A stretch of DNA of 64,000 nt from Derxia lacustris (GCF_002105195.1 NZ_MUHU01000010.1:248001-312000), one strand, 5' to 3'. Positions 9,809 through 18,671 are shown, counted from the stretch's first letter. The notes: generated by a model not told the origin, from the letters alone. A program made the numbers and translations.

Positions 9809-12800
9809 GCCTTGTTCTCCATGCCAAAGCGCCGGAACAGCACCGGCAGCAGCAGCAGCGTCAACGCGGTCGAGCTGATGAGCCCGCCGATCACCACGAT
9901 GGCCAGCGGCCGTTGAATCTCAGAGCCCGGCCCGGTCGCGAACAGCAGCGGCACCAGCCCGAAGGCGGTGATGCTGGCCGTCATCAGCACCGGTCGCAGC
10001 CGGCGCATCGCGCCCTGCCGCACCACCTCGGCGACCGCCATGCCGCGCGCCGCCAGCTGGTTGAAATAGCCGATCAGCACCAGCCCGTTGAGCACCGCAA
10101 TCCCCATCAGCGCGATGAAGCCGACCGACGCCGGCACCGACAGGTATTCGCGTGTCACGGCCAGCGCCACCACCCCGCCCACCAGCGCAAACGGGATGTT
10201 GGCGAACACCAGCGTCGCCTGCCGCAGCGAGCCGAAGGTGGCAAACAGCAGCAGAAAGATCAGCGCCAGCGCCGCCGGCACCACCACCGCCAGCCGGGCC
10301 GCGGTGCGCTGCTGGTTCTCGAACTGGCCGCCCCATTCAAAGCGGTAGCCGGCCGGCAGCGGCACCTGCGCGCTCACCGCCGCCTTGGCCTCGTCGACAA
10401 AGCCGACCAGATCGCGGTCGCGCACATTGGCGCGCACCACGGCATAGCGCTGGGCGTTCTCGCGGTCGATCTTGAGCGGGCCTTCGCCCTGCTCCAGCCG
10501 CGCGAGTGCGGCCAGCGGCACGGCTTCGCCGTCGGCGCGCGGCAGGCGCAGCTGCATGAACAGCTCGGGCGAGATGCGCATGCCCTCGCCGCCGCGCAGC
10601 ACCAGCGGCAGCCGGCGGCCGTCCTGCACCACGATGCCGGCCTCGGCGCCCTCGACCATCTGGCGCAGCGCGTTCTGCACGTCTTCCACCGTGAAGCCGA
10701 AGCGCCCGGCCGCCGCGCGATCGATGTCGACGCGCAGGTATTGCACGCCCTCGTTCTGCACCGTCAGCACGTCCTCGCTGCCGGCGATCTTTTCCAGCAC
10801 CTCGACCACCTTGCGCGCCGCCTCGTTGAGCGTGGCAAGGTCACTGCCGTAAATCTTGACCGCCAGATCGCCGCGCACGCCCGACAGCATTTCGGCGGTG
10901 CGCATCTCGATCGGCTGGGTGAAGGCGGTGTTGATGCCGGCGAACTCGCCGGCCACCGCGCGCACCGCATCGATGATCCGGTTCTTGTCGGGCGAGCGCC
11001 ATTCGGCTGGCGGTTTGAGCACGATGAAGGTGTCGCTGTCGTTCGGGCCCATCGGGTCGAGGCCCAGCTCGTCCGAGCCGGTGCGCGCGACGATGTGCGC
11101 GACTTCGGGCACCACTTCGAGCACGCGCTGCTGCACCAGCAGATCGGTGGCGAGCGAGCGGTCGAGGTCGATGGACGGCAGCTTTTCGATCTGCATGATG
11201 ACGTCGCCCTCGTCCATCGTCGGCATGAAGCTCTTGCCGATGAAGGGCCACAGCGCCGCCGCCAGCGCCAGCGCCGCCACCGCACCGGCCGCCACCCATT
11301 TGGGATGCGCGAGCGCCCCATCCAGCAGCGGCGCATAACCGCGCTCGAGCCAGCGCACCAGCGGCGGCGTCGTGTGCGACACCTTTTTCAGCAGCATGCC
11401 GGCCAGCACCGGAATCACCGTCAGCGACAGCAGCAGCGACGCCGCCAGCGCAAAGATGATGGTCAGCGCCACCGGCGCGAACAGCTTGCCTTCCAGCCCC
11501 TCAAGACTGAGCAGCGGCGTGAACACGATTGCGATGATCGCGATGCCGGCCGCGACCGGCGTGCTCACCTCCTGCACCGCGCGCCACACCGTGTGCAGAT
11601 GCGGCCGGGACGCACCGGGCGGCGGATGTGCCGCATGCGCCTCGACGTTCTCCACCACCACCACCGCCGCGTCCACGAGCATGCCGATGGCGATCGCCAA
11701 GCCCCCGAGCGACATGAGATTGGCGCTCAAGCCCGCCCGGCTCATCAGCACGAAGGTGCCGAGCGCCGACAGCGGCAGGATCATCGCCACCACGAAGGCC
11801 GCGCGCAAGTTGCCGAGGAACAGGAACAGCAGCACCAGCACCAGCACGATGGCCTCGGTCAGCGCCTTGGACACGGTATCGATGGCGCGCCCGACCAGCT
11901 CGCCACGGTCGTAGAACGGCACCAGCGTGATGCCCGGCGGCATGGTCTTGCCGATCTCGCCGAGCCGCGCGCGCACCGCATCGACCACGGCGCGCGCATT
12001 GGCGCCGCGCAGCGTCAGCACGATGCCCTCGACCGACTCGCCCTTGCCGTCGCGCGTGACGGCGCCGTAGCGCGTCAGCGCGCCCATGCCCACGCGGGCC
12101 ACGTCGCGCACCCGCACCACCGTGCCGGCGCGCTCAGCGACCACCACCGCGCCCAGGTCGTCGAGCGATTGCACGCTGCCGCTGGCGCGCACCAGCAGGC
12201 TTTCTTCCGCCTGCCGCAGCCGGCCGGCGCCGTCGTTGCGGTTGTTGGCGGCGACGGCGTCGTGCAGCTGCGCCAGCGTGATGCCGCGCGCCGCGAGCGC
12301 CGCGACGTCGGGCGCCACTTCAAAGGTTTCGACCGCGCCGCCGAGCGCATTGACGTCGGCCACGCCGGCGATGGAGCGCAGCTGCGGGCGGATGGTCCAG
12401 TCGAGCAGCCGGCGCTTTTCGGCCAGCGTCGCATTGCCCTCGATGGTGAACATGAAGGCTTCGCCGAGCGGCGTGGTGGCCGGCGCGATGCCGCCGCTGG
12501 CCGTCGTCGGCAGCTCGGGCTGCACGCCGGCAAAGCGCTCGTTGACCTGCTGGCGCGCCCAGTACAGGTCGGTGCCTTCGTTGAAGTCGATGGTCACGTC
12601 GGCAATCGCGTACTTGGCCATCGAGCGCACGAGGCGCGCGTTGGGGATGCCGAGCATCTCCTGCTCGATCGGCACGACGATGCGCGTCTCGACCTCTTCG
12701 GGCGTCATGCCGGGCGCCTTGACGATGATCTTGACCTGGGTGCTCGACACGTCAGGGAAGGCGTCGATGGGCAGCGCGCGCCAGGCGAACACGCCGGCCA

Positions 12801-12873
12801 CCGCCAGCATCGCGGTGAGCACGAGGATGAGCAGGCGCTGCGCGAGCGCGAACGCCACCAGTCTGGAAAGCAT
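9805..12873 (-). CDS. Heavy-metal RND (HME) efflux pump, CzcA/CusA family
   Basis: This is an inner-membrane proton/metal antiporter that moves metal cations from the periplasm or cytoplasm out through the CzcC channel. The 1022 residues have the RND layout: TM1 at the N-terminus (LLILVLTAMLAVAGVFAWRAL), two large periplasmic loops and twelve expected membrane helices. The opening IDAFPDVSSTQVKI and VVPIEQEMLGIPN are typical of HME pumps. The TM4 motif reads AIGMLVDAAVVVVEN, lacking the DFG acid of CzcA and looking like the AxG-x3-DAA pattern of monovalent Cu/Ag pumps such as CusA. The DUF3240 neighbour is more usual with divalent pumps, so the substrate is open. It sits 10 bp after czcB-like. 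Confidence 0.9.
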   Translation of the reverse strand: MLSRLVAFALAQRLLILVLTAMLAVAGVFAWRALPIDAFPDVSSTQVKIIVKAPGMTPEEVETRIVVPIEQEMLGIPNARLVRSMAKYAIADVTIDFNEGTDLYWARQQVNERFAGVQPELPTTASGGIAPATTPLGEAFMFTIEGNATLAEKRRLLDWTIRPQLRSIAGVADVNALGGAVETFEVAPDVAALAARGITLAQLHDAVAANNRNDGAGRLRQAEESLLVRASGSVQSLDDLGAVVVAERAGTVVRVRDVARVGMGALTRYGAVTRDGKGESVEGIVLTLRGANARAVVDAVRARLGEIGKTMPPGITLVPFYDRGELVGRAIDTVSKALTEAIVLVLVLLFLFLGNLRAAFVVAMILPLSALGTFVLMSRAGLSANLMSLGGLAIAIGMLVDAAVVVVENVEAHAAHPPPGASRPHLHTVWRAVQEVSTPVAAGIAIIAIVFTPLLSLEGLEGKLFAPVALTIIFALAASLLLSLTVIPVLAGMLLKKVSHTTPPLVRWLERGYAPLLDGALAHPKWVAAGAVAALALAAALWPFIGKSFMPTMDEGDVIMQIEKLPSIDLDRSLATDLLVQQRVLEVVPEVAHIVARTGSDELGLDPMGPNDSDTFIVLKPPAEWRSPDKNRIIDAVRAVAGEFAGINTAFTQPIEMRTAEMLSGVRGDLAVKIYGSDLATLNEAARKVVEVLEKIAGSEDVLTVQNEGVQYLRVDIDRAAAGRFGFTVEDVQNALRQMVEGAEAGIVVQDGRRLPLVLRGGEGMRISPELFMQLRLPRADGEAVPLAALARLEQGEGPLKIDRENAQRYAVVRANVRDRDLVGFVDEAKAAVSAQVPLPAGYRFEWGGQFENQQRTAARLAVVVPAALALIFLLLFATFGSLRQATLVFANIPFALVGGVVALAVTREYLSVPASVGFIALMGIAVLNGLVLIGYFNQLAARGMAVAEVVRQGAMRRLRPVLMTASITAFGLVPLLFATGPGSEIQRPLAIVVIGGLISSTALTLLLLPVLFRRFGMENKA

Positions 12874-12883
12874 CGGCCGCCCC

Positions 12884-14023
12884 TTATTCGTGGCCGAGGC
12901 CGAGCCAGATGCCCTTGATGGCCACCGTGCCCTTCACGACCACCTGCTGGCCGGGCGCCAGCGCCGCGCCGCGCACCAGCGCCGTGTCGGCCGACTGGGA
13001 CAGGATTTCCACCTCGGCCGGCACAAAGCCGCCCGGCCGCTCGACGAAGACGACGATGCGGTTGTCGCTGCGCGCGATGGCCGACGACGGAATCTGGAAG
13101 CGCGCGCCGCCGCCCGCCGCCGCCGCGCCGCCGGTGGCGACCGTGGCGCTGACGTACTGGTTGAGCCGCAGGCAGCGCGCGGCATCGGGCAGGTCGGCGC
13201 GCAGCAGCACGGTCTGCGCGCCGGCGCTGAGTTGCGGCGCGCTGCCGGTGATCCTGCCGGCCGCGGCGCAGCCGTCGACGCGCACGCTGGCGCCGGGCGC
13301 GATGGATGCGGCCTGGGCTGGCGTGGCTTGCAGCTCCAGCAGCAGGCGGCCGCTGCGCACGAGGCGCACGACCGGCGCGCCCGCTTCCAGATGCTGGCCG
13401 GGCTGGGCCAGCCATTCGACCAGCGTGGCCGCCTCGGGCGCGCGCAGCTCGAGCGCGGGCGACAGCGCGCCGCCCGCGCCCTGCTCGATGGCGGCCGGCG
13501 ACAGGCCGGCGAGGCGCAATGCGGCGCGCTGCTCGTCGAGCGCGGCGCTGGCGCGCTGCTCGGCGGCGCGGGTTTCATGCAGGCGCGATTCGGCGATCAG
13601 GCCGTCGGCGAACAGCGATTGATCGCGCTTGAGCTTGTCGGCGGCGAGGCGCGCTTCGAGCGCGGCGCTGCGCAGTTCGCGCTGATGCGCGAGCAGATCG
13701 GGGCTGGCCACGCGCGCCAGCAGCGCGCCGCGTGACAAGGCTTGCAGCGGCTCGGCCTCGACCGACTGCAACACGCCGGCGAGCGGCGTGCTCACCACGG
13801 TCTGGGCGCTGGCGGGCGCGACGGCGCGGCCGTCGAGCCGGGCTTCGGAAGTGGTGGCGGCGGTCGCGGCTTGCAGCGGCGCGGTCTCGATCTGGGCGCG
13901 CTGGCGCTGGAGCTGGGTGACGGCGACGGTGGCGGGCTCGGCGGCGAAGGCCGGCGCGGCGAGCGCGAGGCAGAGCGCGACCAGCGGCAGGACCGGGCGG
14001 CGCGGGAATGGCGGCATGTTCAT
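12884..14023 (-). CDS. CzcB/CusB-type membrane fusion (adaptor) protein
   Basis: This is the periplasmic adaptor that bridges the HME-RND pump and the outer-membrane channel. The 379-residue protein has a signal peptide (VLPLVALCLALAAPAFA), a split lipoyl/barrel-sandwich domain (VVSTPLAGVLQSVEAEPLQALSRGALLARVASPDLL, later LRAPEAATLVEWLAQPGQHLEAGAPVVRLVRSG), and an alpha-hairpin of Ala/Arg/Glu-rich helices between the halves. A beta-barrel and membrane-proximal end follow (FQIPSSAIARSDNRIVVFVERPGGFVPAEVEIL). ATG at 14023 is followed by another at 14017. It lies 31 bp downstream of fic, so fic may be the first gene of this operon. Confidence 0.87.
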   Translation of the reverse strand: MNMPPFPRRPVLPLVALCLALAAPAFAAEPATVAVTQLQRQRAQIETAPLQAATAATTSEARLDGRAVAPASAQTVVSTPLAGVLQSVEAEPLQALSRGALLARVASPDLLAHQRELRSAALEARLAADKLKRDQSLFADGLIAESRLHETRAAEQRASAALDEQRAALRLAGLSPAAIEQGAGGALSPALELRAPEAATLVEWLAQPGQHLEAGAPVVRLVRSGRLLLELQATPAQAASIAPGASVRVDGCAAAGRITGSAPQLSAGAQTVLLRADLPDAARCLRLNQYVSATVATGGAAAAGGGARFQIPSSAIARSDNRIVVFVERPGGFVPAEVEILSQSADTALVRGAALAPGQQVVVKGTVAIKGIWLGLGHE

Positions 14024-14054
14024 TGACGGCCTGGAGGAAAGCGGCTGGGCGACC

Positions 14055-15245
14055 TTAGCCGTCGGGAATTAAGGGCGTCTGAAGCGGCGCCGCATCGCCC
14101 GGCAGACAAACCTTGTAGCGCGTACTGCGCCCGCCGCCCGGCAACTTGCACAGGCAGCCCTTGGCGAGCAGCTCGGCCAGATGGCGCGTGGCCGTGGCCT
14201 TGCTCACCCGCGCCACCGCGCCGTACTGCGCCGCGCTGATGCCGTCGGCAAAGCCGCCCCGGTCGTCGGTCGCGCCGTCGAGCAGCCGGTTGAGCACCTT
14301 CACCTGCTCGGCGCCCAGATCGCTCGCGTGATGCACGGCCCAGAACCGCGCCTTGTCGAGCACGCGGCCGATGCGCGCCAGCGCATCGGCAATGGCGGCG
14401 CCGAGCGTGGTCAGAAACCACAGCAGCCAGGGCGTGAGATCGAGCGGCGCCTCCGGATCGGCGCGCTGGGCCGCTTGCAGCTCGCGGTAATAGCCCTCGC
14501 GGTCGGCCAGGATGGCGACCGACATCGCATAGAACCGGATGCTCTCGCCCTCGCCCTGGGCCAGCGCGTGATCGGTCAGCGCCCGCGTGAGCCGGCCATT
14601 GCCGTCATCGAACGGATGCAGCGTGACGAACCACAGATGCGCCAGCGCCGCGCGCAGCAGCGGATCGAGCGCCGGATCGGCGCGGCTGGCGTTGAACCAG
14701 GCCAGGAATTCATCGATGCGGGCTTCGAGACCGGCGCGCGGCGGCGCCTCGAAATGCACGGTTGGCCGGTCGCTGCGGCCCGAGACCACCTGCATGGTGT
14801 CGGGCCCGCGCCAGTCGCCGACGCGGATGCGCAGGCCGAGCAGCCCGCCGTCGTCGCCGGCAAACAGCCAGCGCTGCCATTGCAGCAGCCGCTCGGCGGT
14901 CATGGGCGCGGCAAGGTTTTGCGTGGCGTCGAGCGTGATCTGCGCCAGCCCTTCGCCGCGCGCCTCGGGCTTGCGCGTGACGGCGGCGTCGAGCCCGAGC
15001 CGGCGCGCGAGGCTGGACCGCACCGACTCGCGATTGAGCTGCTCGCCCTCGATGGCGCTCGAATCGATGAGGTTTTGCAGCATCGCGTCAAGGGTGAAGG
15101 CGGCCTGCACCCCGGGCGCCGAGCCATGCGCCTTGCCGAGCAATCGGCCCTGGGCGAGCGTGACCGCGCGCAGCGGCGCGGCGATGGCATCGGGCTGCCA
15201 GCGCAGCTGCGGCCAGTGCGGGTGTTGCCAGATCCAGTGGGGCAT
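14055..15245 (-). CDS. Fic-family AMPylase-like protein with N-terminal inhibitory motif and C-terminal winged helix
   Basis: Fic enzymes transfer AMP or another nucleotide group to protein hydroxyls. The 396-residue product has a DUF4172-like N-terminus (MPHWIWQHPHWPQLRWQPDAI) and the class II autoinhibitory motif S-x3-E-G at about 62-67 (DSSAIEGE). The complete Fic motif HPFDDGNGRLTR is at 210-221 with the catalytic His intact. A C-terminal winged helix follows (ISAAQYGAVARVSKATATRHLAELLAKGCLCKL). ATG at 15245 is chosen because homologues begin MPHWIW; the upstream extension runs through an operator. The winged helix suggests autoregulation through the inverted repeats at 15245-15319. The target is unknown. 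Confidence 0.9.
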   Translation of the reverse strand: MPHWIWQHPHWPQLRWQPDAIAAPLRAVTLAQGRLLGKAHGSAPGVQAAFTLDAMLQNLIDSSAIEGEQLNRESVRSSLARRLGLDAAVTRKPEARGEGLAQITLDATQNLAAPMTAERLLQWQRWLFAGDDGGLLGLRIRVGDWRGPDTMQVVSGRSDRPTVHFEAPPRAGLEARIDEFLAWFNASRADPALDPLLRAALAHLWFVTLHPFDDGNGRLTRALTDHALAQGEGESIRFYAMSVAILADREGYYRELQAAQRADPEAPLDLTPWLLWFLTTLGAAIADALARIGRVLDKARFWAVHHASDLGAEQVKVLNRLLDGATDDRGGFADGISAAQYGAVARVSKATATRHLAELLAKGCLCKLPGGGRSTRYKVCLPGDAAPLQTPLIPDG

Positions 15246-15319
15246 GAGCCGAATGCTAGCAGTGATCGGCTCAGTGGTTGAGCCGAATGAAGTGGATGGG
15301 GCGCCGGTATTCGGCTCAA
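15245..15319. promoter_or_regulatory. Four-half-site operator between fic and the two-component genes
   Basis: There are four copies of one half-site in alternating orientation: TGAGCCGAAT (15245-15254), ATCGGCTCA (15265-15273), TTGAGCCGAAT (15278-15288) and ATTCGGCTCAA (15309-15319). The last two form a perfect 11-bp inverted repeat with a 20-base spacer; the first pair has a 10-base spacer and overlaps the fic start codon. Likely binders are the Fic winged helix or the neighbouring response regulator. Confidence 0.75.
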
Positions 15320-15385
15320 GGCCCCAACGGCAAGCGGTCCGATCCCGGTGCGACACTTCCCTTCCCCGTCCCGTCGCGCCGACCC

Positions 15386-16045
15386 ATGCACCTCCTCCTC
15401 CTAGAAGACGACCCCCTCCTCGGCGAAGCCCTGCGCGATTTCCTGCGCGGCGACGGCCACACCGTCGACTGGCTCACCCGCCTGTCCCAAGCCCGCGCCG
15501 CCCTGCCCGCCCCCTACGACGCCCTGCTCGTCGACTGGCAGCTCCCCGACGGCTCCGGCCTCGACTGGATTCGCGGCCTGCGCGCCGCCGGCAATGCCAC
15601 GCCCATCCTCCTGCTCACCGCGCGCGACCGCATTCCCGAGCGCATCGAGGGCCTCGACGCCGGCGCCGACGACTATCTCGTCAAGCCCTTCGCGCCCGAG
15701 GAACTGGCCGCCCGCGTGCGCGCCGCCGCCCGGCGCGGCGTGGGCCAGCCGACCGCGCGGCTGGTCGCCGGTCCGGTCAGCCTCGATCCGGCGGCGCGCC
15801 GCGCCTGGCTCGGCGAGACCGAACTCAATCTCACCGCGCGCGAATGGGCGCTGCTCGAAGCCCTCGCCCGCCGCGCCGGCCGCGTGGTGCCGCGCGCCGA
15901 CCTTGAGCAGATGCTCTGGGGCTTCGACGGCGAGCTGTCGAGCAACGCGGTCGAGGTGCATCTGAGCAACCTGCGCAAGAAGATCGGCCGCGACACCATC
16001 GAGACCGTGCGCGGCCTGGGCTACCGCATGGCGGGCCGCGCGTGA
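15386..16045 (+). CDS. OmpR-family response regulator (QseB/PmrA-like)
   Basis: This is a phosphorylation-controlled transcription factor of 219 residues. The receiver domain has the acid pair in LLLLEDD, the phospho-acceptor Asp in ALLVDWQLPDGSG (about D51) and Lys in DYLVKPF. The DNA-binding winged helix follows from about residue 125 (LNLTAREWALLEAL, then SSNAVEVHLSNLRKKIG and IETVRGLGYRMA). ATG at 15386 begins MHLLLLEDDP, as in QseB-like regulators; longer starts run through the operator. The stop overlaps the kinase GTG start. It is divergent from the fic/metal-efflux operon, which it may regulate. Confidence 0.92.
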   Translation: MHLLLLEDDPLLGEALRDFLRGDGHTVDWLTRLSQARAALPAPYDALLVDWQLPDGSGLDWIRGLRAAGNATPILLLTARDRIPERIEGLDAGADDYLVKPFAPEELAARVRAAARRGVGQPTARLVAGPVSLDPAARRAWLGETELNLTAREWALLEALARRAGRVVPRADLEQMLWGFDGELSSNAVEVHLSNLRKKIGRDTIETVRGLGYRMAGRA

Positions 16046-17322
16046 TTCCGTCCATCGTCCAGCGGCTGGCGCGCACGGTCATCGTGCTGTCGGTCGGCTT
16101 CGGGCTGGCGGCGGCGCTGGTGATCGGCACCATCGTCACGCACGAGACCGATGCGCTGCTCGACGACGCGCTGCGCGAATCGGCCGAGCTGCTGCTGGGC
16201 CTGTTCGAGCTGGAGGACAACGATCTGCCCGACACCTCGGGCAGCCTGCCGGCCCGGCCGCATCACGAGCGCGTGGTCTGGCAGCTGCGCAGCCTGCGCG
16301 ACGGCCATGTGCAGTTGCGCTCGCATGCGGCGCCCGATCAGCCGCTCACGCCCGTGCTGCGCGACGGCTATGCCAGCACCGCCGACGGCTGGCGCGTGTT
16401 CACGCTCACCGGCCGGACCGGCGCGCTCGCCATCCAGGTCGCGCAGCGCAGCAGCGAGCGCGTGAGCGCGCGGCGCGAGCTGGTGGCCGCCACCTCGGCC
16501 GGCGCGCTGGCGCTGGGCCTGGGGCTGGCGCTGTGGCTGCGGCGCCGGGTGCGCGATGAACTGGCGCCGCTGCGCCGGCTGACCGATGCGCTCGACCGTT
16601 TCGATCCGGTGCCGGCCGCCACGCCCCGGCCGCTGGCCGCCGCGCTGCCGCCGCCCGAGCGCGAGGAGCTGGTGCCGGTGCATGACGCCATCGGCGCGCT
16701 GGCCGAGCGGCTGGCGCGCCGCGCCGCCGCCGAGCGCGCCTTTGCCGCCCATGCCGCGCATGCGCTGCGCACGCCGCTCGCCGGCATCGAGGCGCAACTG
16801 GCCGTGGCCCAGCGCGAGGCCGACGGCGCGCTGCGCGACCGGCTCGGCCGCACCCGCGCCGCCACCCGGCGGCTGGCCACCGTGGTCGGCGCGCTGCTCG
16901 CGCTGTTCCGCAGCGGCACCGATGCCCAGCGCGTGCCGCTGCGGCTGCGCGAGCTGGTGGCGCAGGTGCCGGCCTCGGGGCTGGCGCTCGACGTGGCCGA
17001 TGCCGCGTTCAGCGCCGACCCGGATCTGGTGGCCGCCGCACTGGCCAATCTGCTCGACAACGCCGCGCGCCACGGCGCCAGCGCGGTCAGCATCGGCTGG
17101 GATGCGGCGCTCGGCGCCATCACCCTCGACGACGACGGCCCGGGCGTCGATGCCGCGCGCCGCGACGATCTGCAACGCGGCCTGGACGAGCGCCAGCCCG
17201 ATCACGCGGGCCTGGGGCTGGTGCTGGCCGACATGGTCGCGCGTGCGCATCAGGACCGGCTGCGGCTGGTGGCCGGCGGGCGCGGATTTGGGCTGCGCAT
17301 GGGGCTGGGCACGCGCGGCTGA
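16042..17322 (+). CDS. Sensor histidine kinase (QseC-like)
   Basis: This is the membrane kinase partner of the preceding regulator, 426 residues. TM1 is near residues 12-32 (VIVLSVGFGLAAALVIGTIV). A short periplasmic sensor of about 110 residues follows (HETDALLDDALRESAELLLGL), then TM2 near 150-165 (AGALALGLGLALWL). The H-box AAHALRTPLAGIEAQLA, an N-box (ALANLLDNAARHGA) and a DDDGPG nucleotide-binding motif are present. The start is GTG, overlapping the regulator stop as GTGA. The signal is unknown; the short sensor domain resembles kinases that sense cations or envelope state, and the metal-efflux neighbour makes metals plausible. Confidence 0.88.
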   Translation: MIPSIVQRLARTVIVLSVGFGLAAALVIGTIVTHETDALLDDALRESAELLLGLFELEDNDLPDTSGSLPARPHHERVVWQLRSLRDGHVQLRSHAAPDQPLTPVLRDGYASTADGWRVFTLTGRTGALAIQVAQRSSERVSARRELVAATSAGALALGLGLALWLRRRVRDELAPLRRLTDALDRFDPVPAATPRPLAAALPPPEREELVPVHDAIGALAERLARRAAAERAFAAHAAHALRTPLAGIEAQLAVAQREADGALRDRLGRTRAATRRLATVVGALLALFRSGTDAQRVPLRLRELVAQVPASGLALDVADAAFSADPDLVAAALANLLDNAARHGASAVSIGWDAALGAITLDDDGPGVDAARRDDLQRGLDERQPDHAGLGLVLADMVARAHQDRLRLVAGGRGFGLRMGLGTRG

Positions 17323-17465
17323 GCGCGTCGGAAGACGGGCCGGGCGCCCCGGCGGCGAGCGGCGGACGGCGGCGCTGCATTCCGGCACGTCGCCGGCGCG
17401 GCGCGGCTTGCGGTCGGCTTTCTGCGCCGGGACACTGCGCGCCCGCCCAGCCCCGTCGCCCAGTC

Positions 17466-18164
17466 ATGCGCCAGCAAGGAAAACTCAAGAAATGGAATGC
17501 CGAGCGCGGCTTCGGCTTCATCGCCGTGCGCGGCGCAGCCGATGTCTTCGTGCACATCGGCGCCTTTCCCTACGACGGCCAGCTGCCGCGCGTCGGCGAA
17601 ACCCTGTGGTTCGAGCCGGGCAGCGACAAGCGCGGCCGGCCCTGTGCGCTGCGGCTGTCGCGCTCGCCCGATCCGCTGCCGCCGGCCTCCGATGCACTGC
17701 CGCCTGCGGCCGATCCGCAGTCGTCGGCGGACCTCTGGCCAGCGCCGGCGCTGACGCTGGAACCGATCCAACGCCGCGCGCCAGCGACCGACAGCGCGCC
17801 GCTGGCGCCACCGCCGCCGCCCAGCCGGTCGCCGCACCGGCCGCGCCGCGCGCTGGCCGAACCGCGACGGCGCAGCCGGCTGCCGGTGCTGCTGGCGGCC
17901 GTGGCGCTCGCCGTCGCAGGCGCCATCAGCGCCTGGCAGGACCATCGCAGCGCCCGGCCAGCGCAAACCCTGGCCGATCCGCCTGCCGACAGCTTTGCGC
18001 TACCGGCGCCGGCCGCCGCCAGCTACCAATGCAACGGCCGCACGCTCTGCTCGCAGATGAGCTCCTGCGCCGAAGCCACCTGGGTGCTGCGCAACTGCCC
18101 CGGCACCCAGATGGACGGCGACAACGACGGCATTCCCTGCGAAAGCCAGCTATGCGGCCAATGA
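17466..18164 (+). CDS. Cold-shock domain / transmembrane / Excalibur domain protein
   Basis: The 232-residue protein joins three parts. An N-terminal cold-shock-like OB fold (QGKLKKWNAERGFGFIAVRGAADVFVHIGAF) carries RNP-type aromatics. A Pro/Ser/Arg-rich linker leads to one membrane helix near 140-157 (LPVLLAAVALAVAGAISAW). The C-terminus is an Excalibur-type domain (about 190-230) with Cys pairs and the calcium-loop-like DGDNDGIPCE. The expected topology puts the nucleic-acid domain in the cytoplasm and the Excalibur domain in the periplasm. The fusion is known from other bacteria, but its role is not established. The spacing to the kinase (143 bp) suggests its own promoter. Confidence 0.8.
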   Translation: MRQQGKLKKWNAERGFGFIAVRGAADVFVHIGAFPYDGQLPRVGETLWFEPGSDKRGRPCALRLSRSPDPLPPASDALPPAADPQSSADLWPAPALTLEPIQRRAPATDSAPLAPPPPPSRSPHRPRRALAEPRRRSRLPVLLAAVALAVAGAISAWQDHRSARPAQTLADPPADSFALPAPAAASYQCNGRTLCSQMSSCAEATWVLRNCPGTQMDGDNDGIPCESQLCGQ

Positions 18165-18177
18165 CCGGCCGCGCCGC

Positions 18178-18582
18178 TCACGGCGCCGGCGTGGCCAGCG
18201 GCTTGCCCTTCTCCACCACATACACGCCGATCAACTTGACCGGCCCGGTGCCGATGGCGCGCGCCGCATGCACCACGCCGGCCGGGATCACGAAGCTCTC
18301 GCCAGCCTTCACCACACGCGCCGGCTCGCCGTCGATCAGCAGCTCGGTCTCGCCCTCGGCGATGTAGCTGATCTCGTCGCCGGGATGGGTGTGGCGCGCC
18401 ACGCTGGCGCCGGCGGCGATCTCGACCCGCGCCACGATGGCCTCGCGGCCCGGCACCGAGACATCGCCCTTGCCCACCACCGTGCGCTGGATCGGCGGCG
18501 GGGTCTGGGCCTGGACGGCGGCCGCGCCGAACAGCGCCACCACGGCGCACAGATGGGCGATCGAACGGATCGTCGGTTGCAT
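18178..18582 (-). CDS. Secreted single-domain cupin protein
   Basis: The 134-residue protein has a signal peptide (IAHLCAVVALFGAAAVQAQ) and one cupin barrel with metal-binding motifs: motif 1 as RHTHPGDEISYIAEGE (two His and a Glu) and motif 2 around IPAGVVHAARAIG (third His). Family members include dioxygenases and binding proteins, and nothing here fixes a substrate. It is downstream of, and on the same strand as, the hybrid kinase at 18712-21129, separated by a strong hairpin. Confidence 0.8.
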   Translation of the reverse strand: MQPTIRSIAHLCAVVALFGAAAVQAQTPPPIQRTVVGKGDVSVPGREAIVARVEIAAGASVARHTHPGDEISYIAEGETELLIDGEPARVVKAGESFVIPAGVVHAARAIGTGPVKLIGVYVVEKGKPLATPAP

Positions 18583-18620
18583 GGCTCTCTCCTGATGTGA
18601 TTGGAGCGCCGATGCTCGGG

Positions 18621-18671
18621 CCCGGCAGGCACGCGCGGCGAGGCAGGAATACCCGCGCCGCGCGTGCCGGG
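18621..18671. other. Strong hairpin between hybrid kinase and cupin genes
   Basis: Arms 18621-18640 and 18656-18671 pair over 16 bp with a 4-base bulge (GGCA); the loop is 15 bases. No T-run follows on either strand. It may separate expression of the kinase and cupin genes. Confidence 0.5.

Noticed and set aside
9913-12918. 1001-codon plus-strand frame over the metal pump gene
   Set aside because: Arg/His/Gln-rich shadow of an intact RND gene.
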